64,000 bases of DNA from JAHBVL01 sp963712055. GTDB lineage: Bacteria; Chloroflexota; Chloroflexia; Thermomicrobiales; UBA6265. The notes below the pieces were generated by a model. That model saw nothing but the letters and a program-made list of their open reading frames with translations, was not told where the DNA came from and made no database searches. Each line of letters starts with the position of its first letter. Positions within the stretch are counted from its first letter, which is position 1. The stretch is from assembly GCA_963712055.1 (NCBI GenBank), contig CAVQGN010000001.1, forward strand, positions 248,001 to 312,000, written 5' to 3'. The translations under genes and the position numbers were made by a program. Positions 33,153 to 41,874 of this stretch are shown here, piece by piece.

Positions 33153-33818
33153 ATGACTCGCGAAACGTATGACAACGATCTGCTAGAACTTCGTGACGGC
33201 GTTGTGCAACTTAGCCTGATGGTCGATCGGGCCGTGGCAAAGTCAACTGACGCTCTCGTTCGCCATGATTTCGCGCTTGCTCAGCAAGTCATCGATGACG
33301 ATGTCCAGATCAACCAGCTTCGTTGGAAGCTCGAGGACGATGCGTTGACCCTGATCGCCACGCAAGCGCCGATGGCCCGGGATTTGCGAGCGATCGCCGC
33401 TGGGTTGCACATCCTCACCGATCTCGAACGGATGGGTGACCACGCTGCCGGCAACGGGAAGATCACCCTCTTGATCGCCAATGAAGCTCCGCTCAAGCCT
33501 TTCGTTGATATCCCGCGAATGAGCGACAAAGCACGTCGGATGCTGGCGGATAGTATCAGCGCATTCATCCAGCAGGATGTTGAACTCGCGCGCGAGACAG
33601 TGGATCGGGATGACGAGGTCGACGACCTCTACAATCAGGTTTATCGTGAACTGCTGACGTTCATGATGGCGGATCCATCCACGATCACACGTGCCACTCA
33701 CCTGCTCTGGGCGTCGCACAACCTCGAACGGATTGCGGACCGGAGCACCAACATCTGCGAACAGGTTATCTTCCTGGCATCAGGACGGCTCGAATCAGTC
33801 GATACGTCGAACTACTAG
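33153..33818 (+). CDS. phoU: Phosphate signalling protein PhoU
   Basis: A 221-residue all-helical protein with the two PhoU repeats (about residues 10-95 and 115-205). Metal-binding E/DxxxD motifs appear in DLERMGDHAAGNGK and NLERIADRSTNICE. PhoU links the Pst importer to the sensor kinase and represses the Pho response when phosphate is plentiful. It closes the pst operon. No PhoR/PhoB pair is in this window, so the regulator acting on the upstream repeat must be encoded elsewhere. Confidence 0.94.
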   Translation: MTRETYDNDLLELRDGVVQLSLMVDRAVAKSTDALVRHDFALAQQVIDDDVQINQLRWKLEDDALTLIATQAPMARDLRAIAAGLHILTDLERMGDHAAGNGKITLLIANEAPLKPFVDIPRMSDKARRMLADSISAFIQQDVELARETVDRDDEVDDLYNQVYRELLTFMMADPSTITRATHLLWASHNLERIADRSTNICEQVIFLASGRLESVDTSNY

Positions 33819-33831
33819 GTTCTGATCCTGG

Positions 33832-34248
33832 TCATTCGACATCGGCCGGAACGGTCTGAAAAGTGGCGACGATATCGCCAAGCGCCGTGGCCAGCTGATC
33901 GATTTCGATAGGCGGCAAGACTATCGCTGAGATCAGCGTTTCTGGAATTCTGGCGGAGTCGAGTTCGTGCTGATCCGCTGCGATGACCACGATGGGCGCC
34001 AGGGTTCGCGGACGATCTGACTCACCCACGTCCGTGGAACCGCTGCGCAGGCGCCGGATCAATTCGGCTGGCCCGATATCGCCCACAGTGGCGTCGAGCA
34101 GGATGAGATCGAATTGACGCAGGCGGAAAACCTCAAGTGCCTGGAATCCGCCCGCCACACTCGACGTCCAAAACCCTTCCGGGAGGAGACCCTCGGTCAG
34201 AAAATGACTGAGGCTGATGTCGCCCGAAATCACCAAAATCTCAGGCAT
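33832..34248 (-). CDS. Receiver-like (response-regulator fold) protein
   Basis: A 138-residue protein resembling a stand-alone receiver domain. Beta 1 is PEILVISGD, the phospho-acceptor position is filled by Asp in FDLILLDATVGDIGP, and later strands are LAPIVVIAADQHE and ISAIVLPPIEID. The usual acidic pair after beta 1 is reduced to one Asp, and the conserved Lys after beta 5 is not obvious. Phosphorylation chemistry may therefore be altered. The ATG at 34248 starts the fold; upstream codons in frame are not conserved. It is convergent with phoU with a 13-bp gap. A phosphate-signalling role is only suggested by position. Confidence 0.68.
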   Translation of the reverse strand: MPEILVISGDISLSHFLTEGLLPEGFWTSSVAGGFQALEVFRLRQFDLILLDATVGDIGPAELIRRLRSGSTDVGESDRPRTLAPIVVIAADQHELDSARIPETLISAIVLPPIEIDQLATALGDIVATFQTVPADVE

Positions 34249-34374
34249 CTTGAGCGCTGACTCTTTGCGGGTTTTTGGAACTGACACAGTCAGGAGAACT
34301 CGCTTTCTTAGTTGCTCCTGGCCATTGAGGACGGAACACCAGTCGCGAATGACGGCGGCCAGGAACGTGGTCAC

Positions 34375-34382
34375 AGTATAGT
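34375..34382. promoter_or_regulatory. Shared palindromic -10 between divergent genes
   Basis: AGTATAGT reads TATAGT on the plus strand (34377-34382) and TATACT on the minus strand (34380-34375). Plus-strand transcription would start almost exactly at the ATG at 34389, suggesting a leaderless mRNA. No good -35 is visible on either strand. Confidence 0.3.
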
Positions 34383-34388
34383 GAGCAG

Positions 34389-34949
34389 ATGAAGTTCTTT
34401 GCGGTGCCTGACCACGTTGTGGCGCTAATGAATCGGTATATCTCCGAGCTCGATCTTCAGTCTGCACCGCTTCTGGCTACTTGTGATAAGCGACTGTTCG
34501 AGCAGTGGCTTGGCCGCCGGGTCGCTTCGGCGATCGGCGGTGCCTATGTCTATCATCCCGGCAAGAAGCACCATCTGGTGTTGATCAATCTCTCCCGGAT
34601 CGATGTGCAGAAGCCACGGGCTATCGAGATCGTGGTTGCCGAAGAACTCCTGCATATGCGGCATTGGCTCGATGGCGATCGTCGTCGCCACTCCCGCCAC
34701 GGCTATGATCGGATCGCGGTGCAGGTCGCCGAGATCGTCGGGTGTTCGATAGACGAGGTCCGTAGCGCGTTGCTTCCCGTTGCTAGGCGCCCGTTTCGCT
34801 ATCGGTATCAATGTCCGACCTGCGGTCGAACCGTGATGCGCCGGCGAACCGGAACATGGTCGTGCGGTGCGTGTTCAAGCGTATTCGACCGCCGTCACCT
34901 CATGCAATTGGTGGAGCATCTGAAACCGCCAATCGGAAAAGACTCATGA
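34389..34949 (+). CDS. SprT-like zinc-ribbon protein with altered metal motif
   Basis: A 186-residue protein whose layout matches SprT-like metalloproteases: a helical core, an E-x-x-H segment and a C-terminal zinc ribbon (CPTCG, then CGAC, about residues 141-160). Where SprT proteins have HExxH, this one reads AEELLHMRHW followed by HSRHGYDRIA, so the first metal-binding His is Glu. It may bind metal differently or be inactive. The gene ends in a 4-bp overlap with trmH (ATGA). SprT/Spartan relatives act on DNA-protein crosslinks, but that role is not shown here. Confidence 0.62.
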   Translation: MKFFAVPDHVVALMNRYISELDLQSAPLLATCDKRLFEQWLGRRVASAIGGAYVYHPGKKHHLVLINLSRIDVQKPRAIEIVVAEELLHMRHWLDGDRRRHSRHGYDRIAVQVAEIVGCSIDEVRSALLPVARRPFRYRYQCPTCGRTVMRRRTGTWSCGACSSVFDRRHLMQLVEHLKPPIGKDS

Positions 34950-35632
34950 CAGACTCAGAATCGACGCCTTCACTTCTCCCATTGACGTCCACCGAGGACC
35001 GGCGCGACGTGGCCCGGAGAGTTCCTGCCAAGGATTCGAAGTGGCCCCGCACCGATAGACGCGCCGAGAGGATCAGGTCGGTGCTCTCCAGGCGTCAACC
35101 TGATCTGACGATCGTGCTAGAGCATGTGCACGACCTGCACAATATCTCCGCCGTGATGCGTACCTGCGACGCGGTCGGCGTCATGCGTGTGCACCTGGTC
35201 AACCCTGAAAGCGAAGCCGCCCGCCTGGCGTTCGCACGGACGATTTCGGCAGGCTCAGCCAAGTGGATCGAGTGGACCGTTCATGACTCGATCACCGAGT
35301 GCTACTCCGCGCTCCACAGGAACGATTTCACGATCCTGGCAACCGCGCTGCGGCCCGGTGGGATCGGACTCTTCGATGTCGATTTCACGCAGCCGACCGC
35401 ACTGGTGTTCGGCAACGAAATGGACGGGTTGTCAGACGAGGCGATCAATCTTGCAGATCAGTCGATTCAGATTCCAATGGTGGGAATGGTCGGCAGTCTG
35501 AATATATCGGTTGCCTGCGCAGTTTCACTTTACGAAGCATTCAGACAGCGACGCCAAGCCGGATTCCATGATCGACTCAACCTTGAACCGGCTGAGTTCG
35601 ACGCGCTCGAACAGGAATGGCTCCAAAAATAG
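34946..35632 (+). CDS. trmH: tRNA (guanosine-2'-O)-methyltransferase, SpoU family
   Basis: A 228-residue SPOUT methyltransferase. Motif 1 is LEHVHDLHNISAVMRTCDAV with the catalytic Asn-x-x-x-x-x-Arg arrangement, motif 2 is ALVFGNEMDGLSDEAI, and motif 3 is IPMVGMVGSLNISVACAV; the C-terminal knot is complete. Close matches in arrangement are TrmH enzymes that make Gm18 in tRNA D-loops. The ATG at 34946 overlaps the preceding stop; the longer ORF upstream lies inside the previous gene in another frame. Confidence 0.88.
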   Translation: MTDSESTPSLLPLTSTEDRRDVARRVPAKDSKWPRTDRRAERIRSVLSRRQPDLTIVLEHVHDLHNISAVMRTCDAVGVMRVHLVNPESEAARLAFARTISAGSAKWIEWTVHDSITECYSALHRNDFTILATALRPGGIGLFDVDFTQPTALVFGNEMDGLSDEAINLADQSIQIPMVGMVGSLNISVACAVSLYEAFRQRRQAGFHDRLNLEPAEFDALEQEWLQK

Positions 35633-35671
35633 GCGAGTTGAGCGAACTAGCGCTTAGAACTGAAACTCGCC
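35632..35671. terminator. Inverted repeat at convergent gene ends
   Basis: GGCGAGTT (35632-35639) pairs with AACTCGCC (35664-35671). The right arm lies inside the last codons of the glutaredoxin-PDZ gene. Possible bidirectional terminator; T-tracts are poor. Confidence 0.4.
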
Positions 35672-36208
35672 CGTTTCACTGTTTTGGCCGCGGAGAAAGC
35701 GAACGCTGACCTTGTCGCCAGGGTTGAGCGTATCGATCATCTGATCAAGACCAGACATGTTCTTGACTTTTTTGCCAGCGACTGACGTCACGATATCGCC
35801 AAATCGAAGCCCGGACCGTTCCGCGACGCTCTTTGGTCGAACATCGCCGACAAAGATCCCTTTGGCTCCATCTGGGTAGTTGGCTCGGATCTCAGGATGT
35901 TTTTCGAAATACTGTTCGGCGTCAGCTGCGAGCAGCCCGAGCGGTGGACGTTTGGCTTTGGCGTACTCAGCAACCACCTTGGCCAGCCGAGCCTGATCGA
36001 ACCCGACGATCACATCCTTGTCGGTGGCGATCACGGGTACACCCTGCTGACCAGAGCGCTTGATCATTTCCATCGCAGCGTCGTAGTCGGTGGCCACGTC
36101 TTTCTCGACGAAGTCGACGTTGTTCTTCTTCAGATAATCCTTCACCCGGTCGCACCAAGGGCAGGTCGTTGTGTAATAGACCGTGACCGGACTTTGAGCG
36201 GCAGTCAT
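35654..36208 (-). CDS. Glutaredoxin-PDZ fusion protein
   Basis: A 184-residue protein with two recognisable parts. Residues 8-80 form a glutaredoxin/NrdH-like domain: VYYTTTCPWCDRVKDYLKK with redox CPWC, and the cis-Pro segment GVPVIATDKDVIVGFDQ. Residues about 112-184 form a PDZ domain: GIFVGDVRPKSVAERSGLR, then GDIVTSVAGKKV and KVSVRFLRG. A helical linker (AKRPPLGLLAADAEQYFEKH) joins them. No signal peptide is seen, so it should be cytosolic, which is uncommon for PDZ domains in bacteria. PDZ may hold a partner's C-terminus next to the redox centre; that is inference. Confidence 0.85.
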   Translation of the reverse strand: MTAAQSPVTVYYTTTCPWCDRVKDYLKKNNVDFVEKDVATDYDAAMEMIKRSGQQGVPVIATDKDVIVGFDQARLAKVVAEYAKAKRPPLGLLAADAEQYFEKHPEIRANYPDGAKGIFVGDVRPKSVAERSGLRFGDIVTSVAGKKVKNMSGLDQMIDTLNPGDKVSVRFLRGQNSETGEFQF

Positions 36209-36271
36209 ACTTGTGTCATCTCACTTTGCTAGGTCGCTAGTTTGGTCAATTGCCTCATCCGACTCGCAATA

Positions 36272-37612
36272 TCAGCGCATATCGAACGGCAAGTTCTTGG
36301 GTATTTTACCCTTCTTTGCCATTGAACTAACCTGGTTCATCATCTTCTGCATCTCATTGAACTGTTTGAGCAGCTGAGACACTTCTTCGCGGGTTGTTCC
36401 GCTTCCTTTGGCGATTCGCCGCCGCCGCCGACCGTCGATGATCTGCGGCCGTCGTCGCTCCTGTGGGGTCATCGAGTAGATGATGGCTTCGATCTGCTTG
36501 TAGTCATCATCGGAGATCTGGGCGCGCGCTTCTTTCAACTGGGATCCCATCCCCGGGATCATCTCCATAATCTGGCTCAGTGGTCCCATCTTCTTGATTT
36601 TCTGCAGTTGATCGAGAAAGTCCTCGAGATCGAATTTGCCTTTCATCAGCCGGTCCTGGAGCTTCTGGGCATCCTCTTCCGTCGTTTGCTCACGGGCGCG
36701 TTCGATCAGAGAGACAACGTCGCCCATACCCAGGATCCGGCTCGCAAGACGCTGGGGATAGAACGGTTCGATGGCGTCCATCTTCTCGCCGGTGCCGATG
36801 AACTTGATCGGCAAACCAGCCACGGCTCGAATCGATAGCGCCGCCCCGCCCCGGGCATCTCCATCCATCTTGGTCAGGATCAAACCGGTCAAACTCAGGC
36901 GCTGATTGAACGTTTCGGCCACGTTGACGGCTTCCTGCCCAGTCATTGCATCAGCAACGAGCAGGATCTCTGTCGGGACGATCCGTTTTTCGACGTTTTC
37001 GAGTTCCTGCATCATTTTGTCGTCAATCTGCAGGCGGCCGGCAGTGTCAATGATGACCGGGTTGTAGCCTCGCTCCACGGCATAGTTCACACCGTTCTGG
37101 GCAATATCGACCGGATTGCGTTCTGTGCCCTCCTCGTAAACCGGGATTCCGATCTGTTTGCCGAGCGACTGCAACTGATTGATGGCGGCGGGGCGGTAAA
37201 CGTCGGCGGCGACCAGGATCGGATTTCGTCCTTCCTTTCGCAGGAGGGTGGCGAGTTTGGCAGCGTGGGTCGTTTTACCGGAGCCTTGAAGACCCACAAG
37301 CATGATGATCTGGGGAGGACGGTCCGGGTTCTTCAGCGGTTCGCGTTCTGACCCAAGAATGGCGATCAGCTCGTCATTAACGATCCCAATGACCGTCTGA
37401 CCTGGCGTCAGTGACTTGAGTACGTCCTGCCCAACGGCCCGCTCGCGCACAGCCGCGACGAAATCCTTGGCGACTTTGAAGTTGACATCGGCTTCCAGTA
37501 GCGCGCGGCGCACTTCGCGCATGGCGTTGTCGACGTCTTGCTCGGTCAGCCGACCTTTGCGTGAGAGTTTGCCGAGCGAGTCGGTCAGCCGATCGGAAAG
37601 TGTTTCAAACAT
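36272..37612 (-). CDS. ffh: Signal recognition particle protein
   Basis: SRP54/Ffh GTPase of 446 residues that binds signal peptides and 4.5S RNA and delivers ribosomes to FtsY. The N domain covers about 1-95. The G domain has GLQGSGKTTHAAKLA, DTAGRLQID and LTKMDGDARGG, and the ALLEADVNFKVAKDFV segment matches the family. The methionine-rich M domain carries GSGTTREEVSQLLKQFNEM and ends KIPKNLPFDMR. It starts 1 bp after the ftsY stop, so receptor and particle protein are cotranscribed. Confidence 0.96.
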   Translation of the reverse strand: MFETLSDRLTDSLGKLSRKGRLTEQDVDNAMREVRRALLEADVNFKVAKDFVAAVRERAVGQDVLKSLTPGQTVIGIVNDELIAILGSEREPLKNPDRPPQIIMLVGLQGSGKTTHAAKLATLLRKEGRNPILVAADVYRPAAINQLQSLGKQIGIPVYEEGTERNPVDIAQNGVNYAVERGYNPVIIDTAGRLQIDDKMMQELENVEKRIVPTEILLVADAMTGQEAVNVAETFNQRLSLTGLILTKMDGDARGGAALSIRAVAGLPIKFIGTGEKMDAIEPFYPQRLASRILGMGDVVSLIERAREQTTEEDAQKLQDRLMKGKFDLEDFLDQLQKIKKMGPLSQIMEMIPGMGSQLKEARAQISDDDYKQIEAIIYSMTPQERRRPQIIDGRRRRRIAKGSGTTREEVSQLLKQFNEMQKMMNQVSSMAKKGKIPKNLPFDMR

Positions 37613-37613
37613 G

Positions 37614-38660
37614 TCAGGCGTTCACCAACCCTTCGGAGGAATCGAAGAAGAGCGAATCGACATAAGTTTCTGGATGGAACTCAGCCAGATCAGTTGCTTT
37701 TTCGCCGGTGCCGATATAGGAAATCGGCGTTCCGAGTTCTTTGGCGATTGAAAAAGCGATTCCGCCTTTGGCGGTGCCATCAAGTTTCGCGATCATGATA
37801 TCGGTAATCTCGACGGATTCGGCGAATTTCTTGGCTTGCACGAGACCGTTCTGGCCGGTGGTTGCGTCGATAACCAGCAGAACTTCCTGCGGGGCATCCT
37901 CGATCTGGCGTTGCATGATCCGGCGAAGTTTCTTCAATTCCTCCATGAGGTTGAATTTCGTGTGCAATCGCCCGGCGGTGTCAACAATCAGTACGTCGCG
38001 ACCACGCGCGTGGGCAGCAGCCACCGCATCGAACACCACCGCACCAGGGTCTGCGCCCTGATCATGTGCGACAACCGGCACACCGAGCCGCTCTCCCCAG
38101 ACGCGCAGTTGATCGATCGCCGCCGCCCGGAACGTGTCGCCGGCCGCGAGCATAACCGTGCGACCAAACTGCTGATGATAGGCGGTGATTTTGGCGATCG
38201 AAGTCGTTTTTCCAACTCCGTTCACTCCAACCACCATGATGACATGGGGAACGCCGCGCTGGTAAATCTTGACTTGCCGATCTTTGGTTGCCTGTTCGAG
38301 CAACTCGATCATTTGCAGCCGGAGAATCTCCCGAGCAAGTGAAGGATCTTCAATCCCGTCGCTCTGAACACGTGCGCGCAGGTCAGCGACCAGCTGCTGG
38401 CTGACATCCCAGCCGACATCGGCCTGAATCAGGAGCATCTCGAGGTCTTCGTAGAGCTCCTCGTCGAGCAGCTCGCGATCGAACAGTCGAGTGATTTCTC
38501 CGAATACGCCGAGTCTCGTTTTCTCGAGCCCTTTCTCCATTTGAAGATCGGGTTGGGCTTTGCGTCGAAACAGTCTGTCGAGAACCACGGTTTCATCTCT
38601 CGTTGGATAGGAAAGCGCGAGCATCGAGTCGATCACGTCGCTCGGAACTGTCTCCAGCAT
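37614..38660 (-). CDS. ftsY: Signal recognition particle receptor
   Basis: FtsY GTPase of about 348 residues. The N-terminal acidic A domain of E. coli FtsY is nearly absent, leaving an NG core. The G-domain motifs are VGVNGVGKTTSIAKITAY, AAGDTFRAAAIDQL, DTAGRLHTKFNLMEEL and AKLDGTAKGG, with SYIGTGEKATDLAEF near the end. The frame is open to GTG 38690, but a possible extended -10 (TGATACTAT) sits there, so I take the ATG at 38660; no Shine-Dalgarno is obvious for either. Operon with ffh. Confidence 0.92.
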   Translation of the reverse strand: MLETVPSDVIDSMLALSYPTRDETVVLDRLFRRKAQPDLQMEKGLEKTRLGVFGEITRLFDRELLDEELYEDLEMLLIQADVGWDVSQQLVADLRARVQSDGIEDPSLAREILRLQMIELLEQATKDRQVKIYQRGVPHVIMVVGVNGVGKTTSIAKITAYHQQFGRTVMLAAGDTFRAAAIDQLRVWGERLGVPVVAHDQGADPGAVVFDAVAAAHARGRDVLIVDTAGRLHTKFNLMEELKKLRRIMQRQIEDAPQEVLLVIDATTGQNGLVQAKKFAESVEITDIMIAKLDGTAKGGIAFSIAKELGTPISYIGTGEKATDLAEFHPETYVDSLFFDSSEGLVNA

Positions 38661-38808
38661 GGCAACGGTACCAACCGGTAATAGTATCACTGGGCTTGCT
38701 GGTGACCTCGATGCAACTGAGCCTATTGATTTGACGCATTTACGACCTGGGTTGCCGGATACAATGCGCTAAGGTGCGCCGATCTCTAGCCGTTTTGGGG
38801 TGGTTCAG

Positions 38809-39528
38809 ATGGAGACGGATTCCAGGGTCTTCGGAATCAAAGAGATGCCAGAAGCAGATCGCCCGCGGGAACGATTGCTGGCGCATGGCGCGGCGACGCT
38901 CAGCAATGCTGATCTTCTCGCCATTCTGATCAATACCGGCACACCGGGCGAATCCGTGACCAGCCTGGCGCAACGGATCATCAACGAGTTTGGCGGCTTG
39001 CGCGGACTCATGCGCGCTGACATCACCGATATCCGCACAGTCAAAGGCCTGGGACCGGCGAAAGCCGCCCACCTTGCTGCGGCGCTCGAGCTTGCGAACC
39101 GAGTTGTCGCGCTTGGTCCGGACGAGCGGCCGAGGATATCAACGCCTGAAGACGCGTTGCGACTTGTCGGTCCGGAGATGGGAGCCCTCGATGTCGAGCA
39201 GCTGCGGGTCATCCTGGTGGATACCAAACACCGCGTTTTGGGCACCAAGACCGTCTATCAGGGCACCGCAAACCAGGCGCAAGTGCGGGTGGCCGAAGTC
39301 TTTCGAGATGCAATCCGTCACAATGCCACAGGAATAGTGGTGGTTCACAATCACCCATCAGGAGATTCGACTCCGTCCGCAGCGGATATCTCTCTGACCG
39401 CCGAACTCGATCAGGCAGGGAGATTGCTCGGTATCGATCTTCTTGACCATCTCATTGTTTCTGCTCACAACCACACGTCTTTGCGACGACTCAACCTCGG
39501 ATTCTCGACCACCAGCACATCGCGATAA
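38809..39528 (+). CDS. radC: RadC-family JAB/MPN domain protein
   Basis: A 239-residue protein. Residues about 20-95 hold a UPF0758 N-terminal helical region with helix-hairpin-helix VKGLGPAKAAHLAAA, and about 110-239 the RadC JAB domain, with the metal motif VVVHNHPSGDSTPSAADI (HxHPSG...D). Named for a mistaken repair phenotype, the family's true role is unsettled. The ATG at 38809 is preceded by a G-rich stretch; a GTG at 38800 is in frame. The next gene starts 9 bp after it. Confidence 0.9.
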   Translation: METDSRVFGIKEMPEADRPRERLLAHGAATLSNADLLAILINTGTPGESVTSLAQRIINEFGGLRGLMRADITDIRTVKGLGPAKAAHLAAALELANRVVALGPDERPRISTPEDALRLVGPEMGALDVEQLRVILVDTKHRVLGTKTVYQGTANQAQVRVAEVFRDAIRHNATGIVVVHNHPSGDSTPSAADISLTAELDQAGRLLGIDLLDHLIVSAHNHTSLRRLNLGFSTTSTSR

Positions 39529-39537
39529 GGACCATCA

Positions 39538-40323
39538 ATGACTCAGCCCCAGTTTGGATTTGGCGTTGCCGCGGCGATCGATCCAGCGTTTATCGCTCCG
39601 CTTGCAAAAGCCGCCGAGGAGCACGGCTTTGCGACGTTCTGGGTCAACGACACGCCGGGCGCCGACGGTCTCGAGGCACTTGCGCTGGCAGCAGCTGCAA
39701 CATCGATGATCCGCCTGGGTGTTGGAGTGATCCCGGTCGATCGCCGAAATGGCGCAGCAATCGGCACCGATGTTGTCCGATTGAACCTGCCAACGGAGCG
39801 GCTGATCGTCGGCATCGGCTCTGGCTCCACACGGACCGGCAGCCTTGCGTTGATGACTGAAGAAATCGAGATTCTCAAATCGATGATCTCGAGTCCGGTT
39901 GTTGTCGGAGCGCTCGGACCAAAGATGATCGCGGTTGGCAGCTCAGTTGGGGACGGTGTTTTGCTCAACTGGTTGACTCCAGCCTGGGCAAAGGTTTCAC
40001 GGGACCTCGCGCTTGCATCCTCTACTGAAGGAACCGTGCCGGAAGTTATCGGTTACGTGCGGGTGGCGACTCCCGAAGGCAACGAACGGGTCGAGCTCGA
40101 GGCCGCTCGCTACGCTTCGATCCCGCAATACGGCGCCCACTTCGACCGAATGGGTGTTTCTGCCCTCGGAACGTGCGTCGTAGGAGACAGAACGAACGTT
40201 CAGCCGACTCTAAACGAGTATGCAGCGGTTCTGGATGAAACAGTAGTGCGCGCGCTGGTGGGTGACGAATCTTTGGCCAACTACCTTAGTGTGATGGAGA
40301 CTGCCTCGCCGGAGAGAGCCTAG
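39538..40323 (+). CDS. LLM-class flavin/F420-dependent oxidoreductase
   Basis: A 261-residue luciferase-like monooxygenase fold. Typical features are AAAIDPAFIAPLAKAAEEHG, FATFWVNDTPG, MIRLGVGVIPVDRRNG and VVGALGPKMIAVGSSVGDGV, matching the (beta/alpha)8 barrel of bacterial luciferase and F420 enzymes. At 261 residues it is shorter than the 300-340 typical of F420-dependent reductases. The stop codon is shared with the convergent diguanylate cyclase through a CTAG palindrome. Cofactor (FMN or F420) and substrate are unknown. Confidence 0.82.
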   Translation: MTQPQFGFGVAAAIDPAFIAPLAKAAEEHGFATFWVNDTPGADGLEALALAAAATSMIRLGVGVIPVDRRNGAAIGTDVVRLNLPTERLIVGIGSGSTRTGSLALMTEEIEILKSMISSPVVVGALGPKMIAVGSSVGDGVLLNWLTPAWAKVSRDLALASSTEGTVPEVIGYVRVATPEGNERVELEAARYASIPQYGAHFDRMGVSALGTCVVGDRTNVQPTLNEYAAVLDETVVRALVGDESLANYLSVMETASPERA

Positions 40324-41801
40324 AAACTGCTCGCGGCGAAATGCTCGAAGCGGTTCTTTCCACTCCGTTTTGCCCGGTACATGGCTTCGTCGGCTTCTCT
40401 GGTCATAGCCTCTGGATCGACCTGATCGCCCGCTGCGCTGGCGATACCACCACTTGCGGTGACTTCGACCGGAAGACCGGCGGCATCCGCGTCAATGCGA
40501 ATCCGGTCGAGCACGCGCCCCAGTGCAATTCCGGCACCCTCGGAGTCCGTTTCTGGCAGCACAATCAAAAACTCCTCGCCCCCGTATCGGCCTGCGATGT
40601 CGATCAACCGCAGTGATGCGGTGATTGACCCGCCGACTGAGCGAAGCACGTCGTCACCGACTGCGTGTCCAAACTGGTCGTTGACTTGCTTGAAGTCATC
40701 GAGATCGAGAAATGCCACACTGAGCGGATGGCCGTAGCGGCGAGCGCGTTCGACTTCCTCTCTCAGGCGTTGCTCGATCGAGCGTCGGTTTCGAAGACCA
40801 GTCAGAGGATCGGTTTCGCTAGCCTGCACAAGAGCGAAGTGAGCCGACTTCATTGAACTGTTGCTACGATTCACCATGCTCCAATTGGCTCCTAGCCACA
40901 GGATTGAGGAGATGGACGTGACTGCCGTAGCCCCAACGACCGTCCAGGAGTAAATGCCGCCAGAATCGCGCATTAGCCAGACACTGACGACCAACGCCAG
41001 AATCGCGGTGACGACGACATCGGGTACGAGAAGGCTGTTGCCAGCAACGGCTTTTTCCGATGAATGTTTTGGAGCTAACACGTATACGAGGGAACCCACT
41101 CCAGCGAGAAGTCCCGACACGGCCGTGCCAGAGGATCCTGTTGGTATCGAGAGTACGCCTAGGACCAACCCGAGTGGCAAGAGGGCGGCGAAAAATCCAG
41201 TCCACGGCATTGGATTTGACTGTGGAATGCCGAGTTCCCATTCCCAGGCAGCGAGAATCAAGCCGGCCAGTCCCACCGTAGCTCCTATACCGGCGGTCAA
41301 CGCCAACGGAGGTGTGTCTGAAAACGACTCGCCAACAGGAAACCATCCGGCTGCGCCCCAAACGGAGCTTACGGCGCCGGCAATCAGCACCGCCATCATG
41401 ATCGCATCGAGCTCTTTGGTGAACCTGACCGAGGCAACCGTTCCGAAACCCAACGCAATAGCCAGGAGCGAGGCGACCTTGGCCGACTCCGATTCAGGTG
41501 AGAATCCGGCAGAAATCTGGATCGACAATCCCGCCAAGATCAGCATCGATCCGCCGATCTCTAGCACGAACGACCACCTCGAACCGGCGGATGGCGGCAT
41601 TAGCAGGATTGCTACGGTCGCGAGTGCAGCGATTGCGACACCAGTACCCATGGCGAGACCGTGGAACAAGTCATCGTCTTGCCATGCGATCAGGACTAGC
41701 AATAACAGGCAAGAGAAGCCACCGATCGCCGCGGGTCGACGGCTGATCCTCTGTGCCGTTGTTGGCAGTGATTGAACCTTGAGCACGGCTGTCTGCACCA
41801 A
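40320..41801 (-). CDS. Membrane diguanylate cyclase (GGDEF)
   Basis: A 493-residue protein with about eight hydrophobic helices in the first 300 residues and a GGDEF domain at the C-terminus (about 330-490). The active-site motif is GRYGGEEFLIVLPETD, so Mg and GTP binding should be intact. The inhibitory I-site RxxD is present as RLID, five residues before GGEEF. Other conserved segments are TDPLTGLRNRRSIEQRL and VAFLDLDDFKQVNDQFGH. It would make cyclic di-GMP in response to a membrane signal, with product feedback. The start codon is uncertain (TTG at 41801, GTG next codon). Confidence 0.88.
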   Translation of the reverse strand: MVQTAVLKVQSLPTTAQRISRRPAAIGGFSCLLLLVLIAWQDDDLFHGLAMGTGVAIAALATVAILLMPPSAGSRWSFVLEIGGSMLILAGLSIQISAGFSPESESAKVASLLAIALGFGTVASVRFTKELDAIMMAVLIAGAVSSVWGAAGWFPVGESFSDTPPLALTAGIGATVGLAGLILAAWEWELGIPQSNPMPWTGFFAALLPLGLVLGVLSIPTGSSGTAVSGLLAGVGSLVYVLAPKHSSEKAVAGNSLLVPDVVVTAILALVVSVWLMRDSGGIYSWTVVGATAVTSISSILWLGANWSMVNRSNSSMKSAHFALVQASETDPLTGLRNRRSIEQRLREEVERARRYGHPLSVAFLDLDDFKQVNDQFGHAVGDDVLRSVGGSITASLRLIDIAGRYGGEEFLIVLPETDSEGAGIALGRVLDRIRIDADAAGLPVEVTASGGIASAAGDQVDPEAMTREADEAMYRAKRSGKNRFEHFAASSF

Positions 41802-41874
41802 ACGATGGAGAAACTCTATTTCGCGAAACTATCGCTCAAGGGGTTTCTTCGCAAGGCCTGATGGTCCCTATTTC

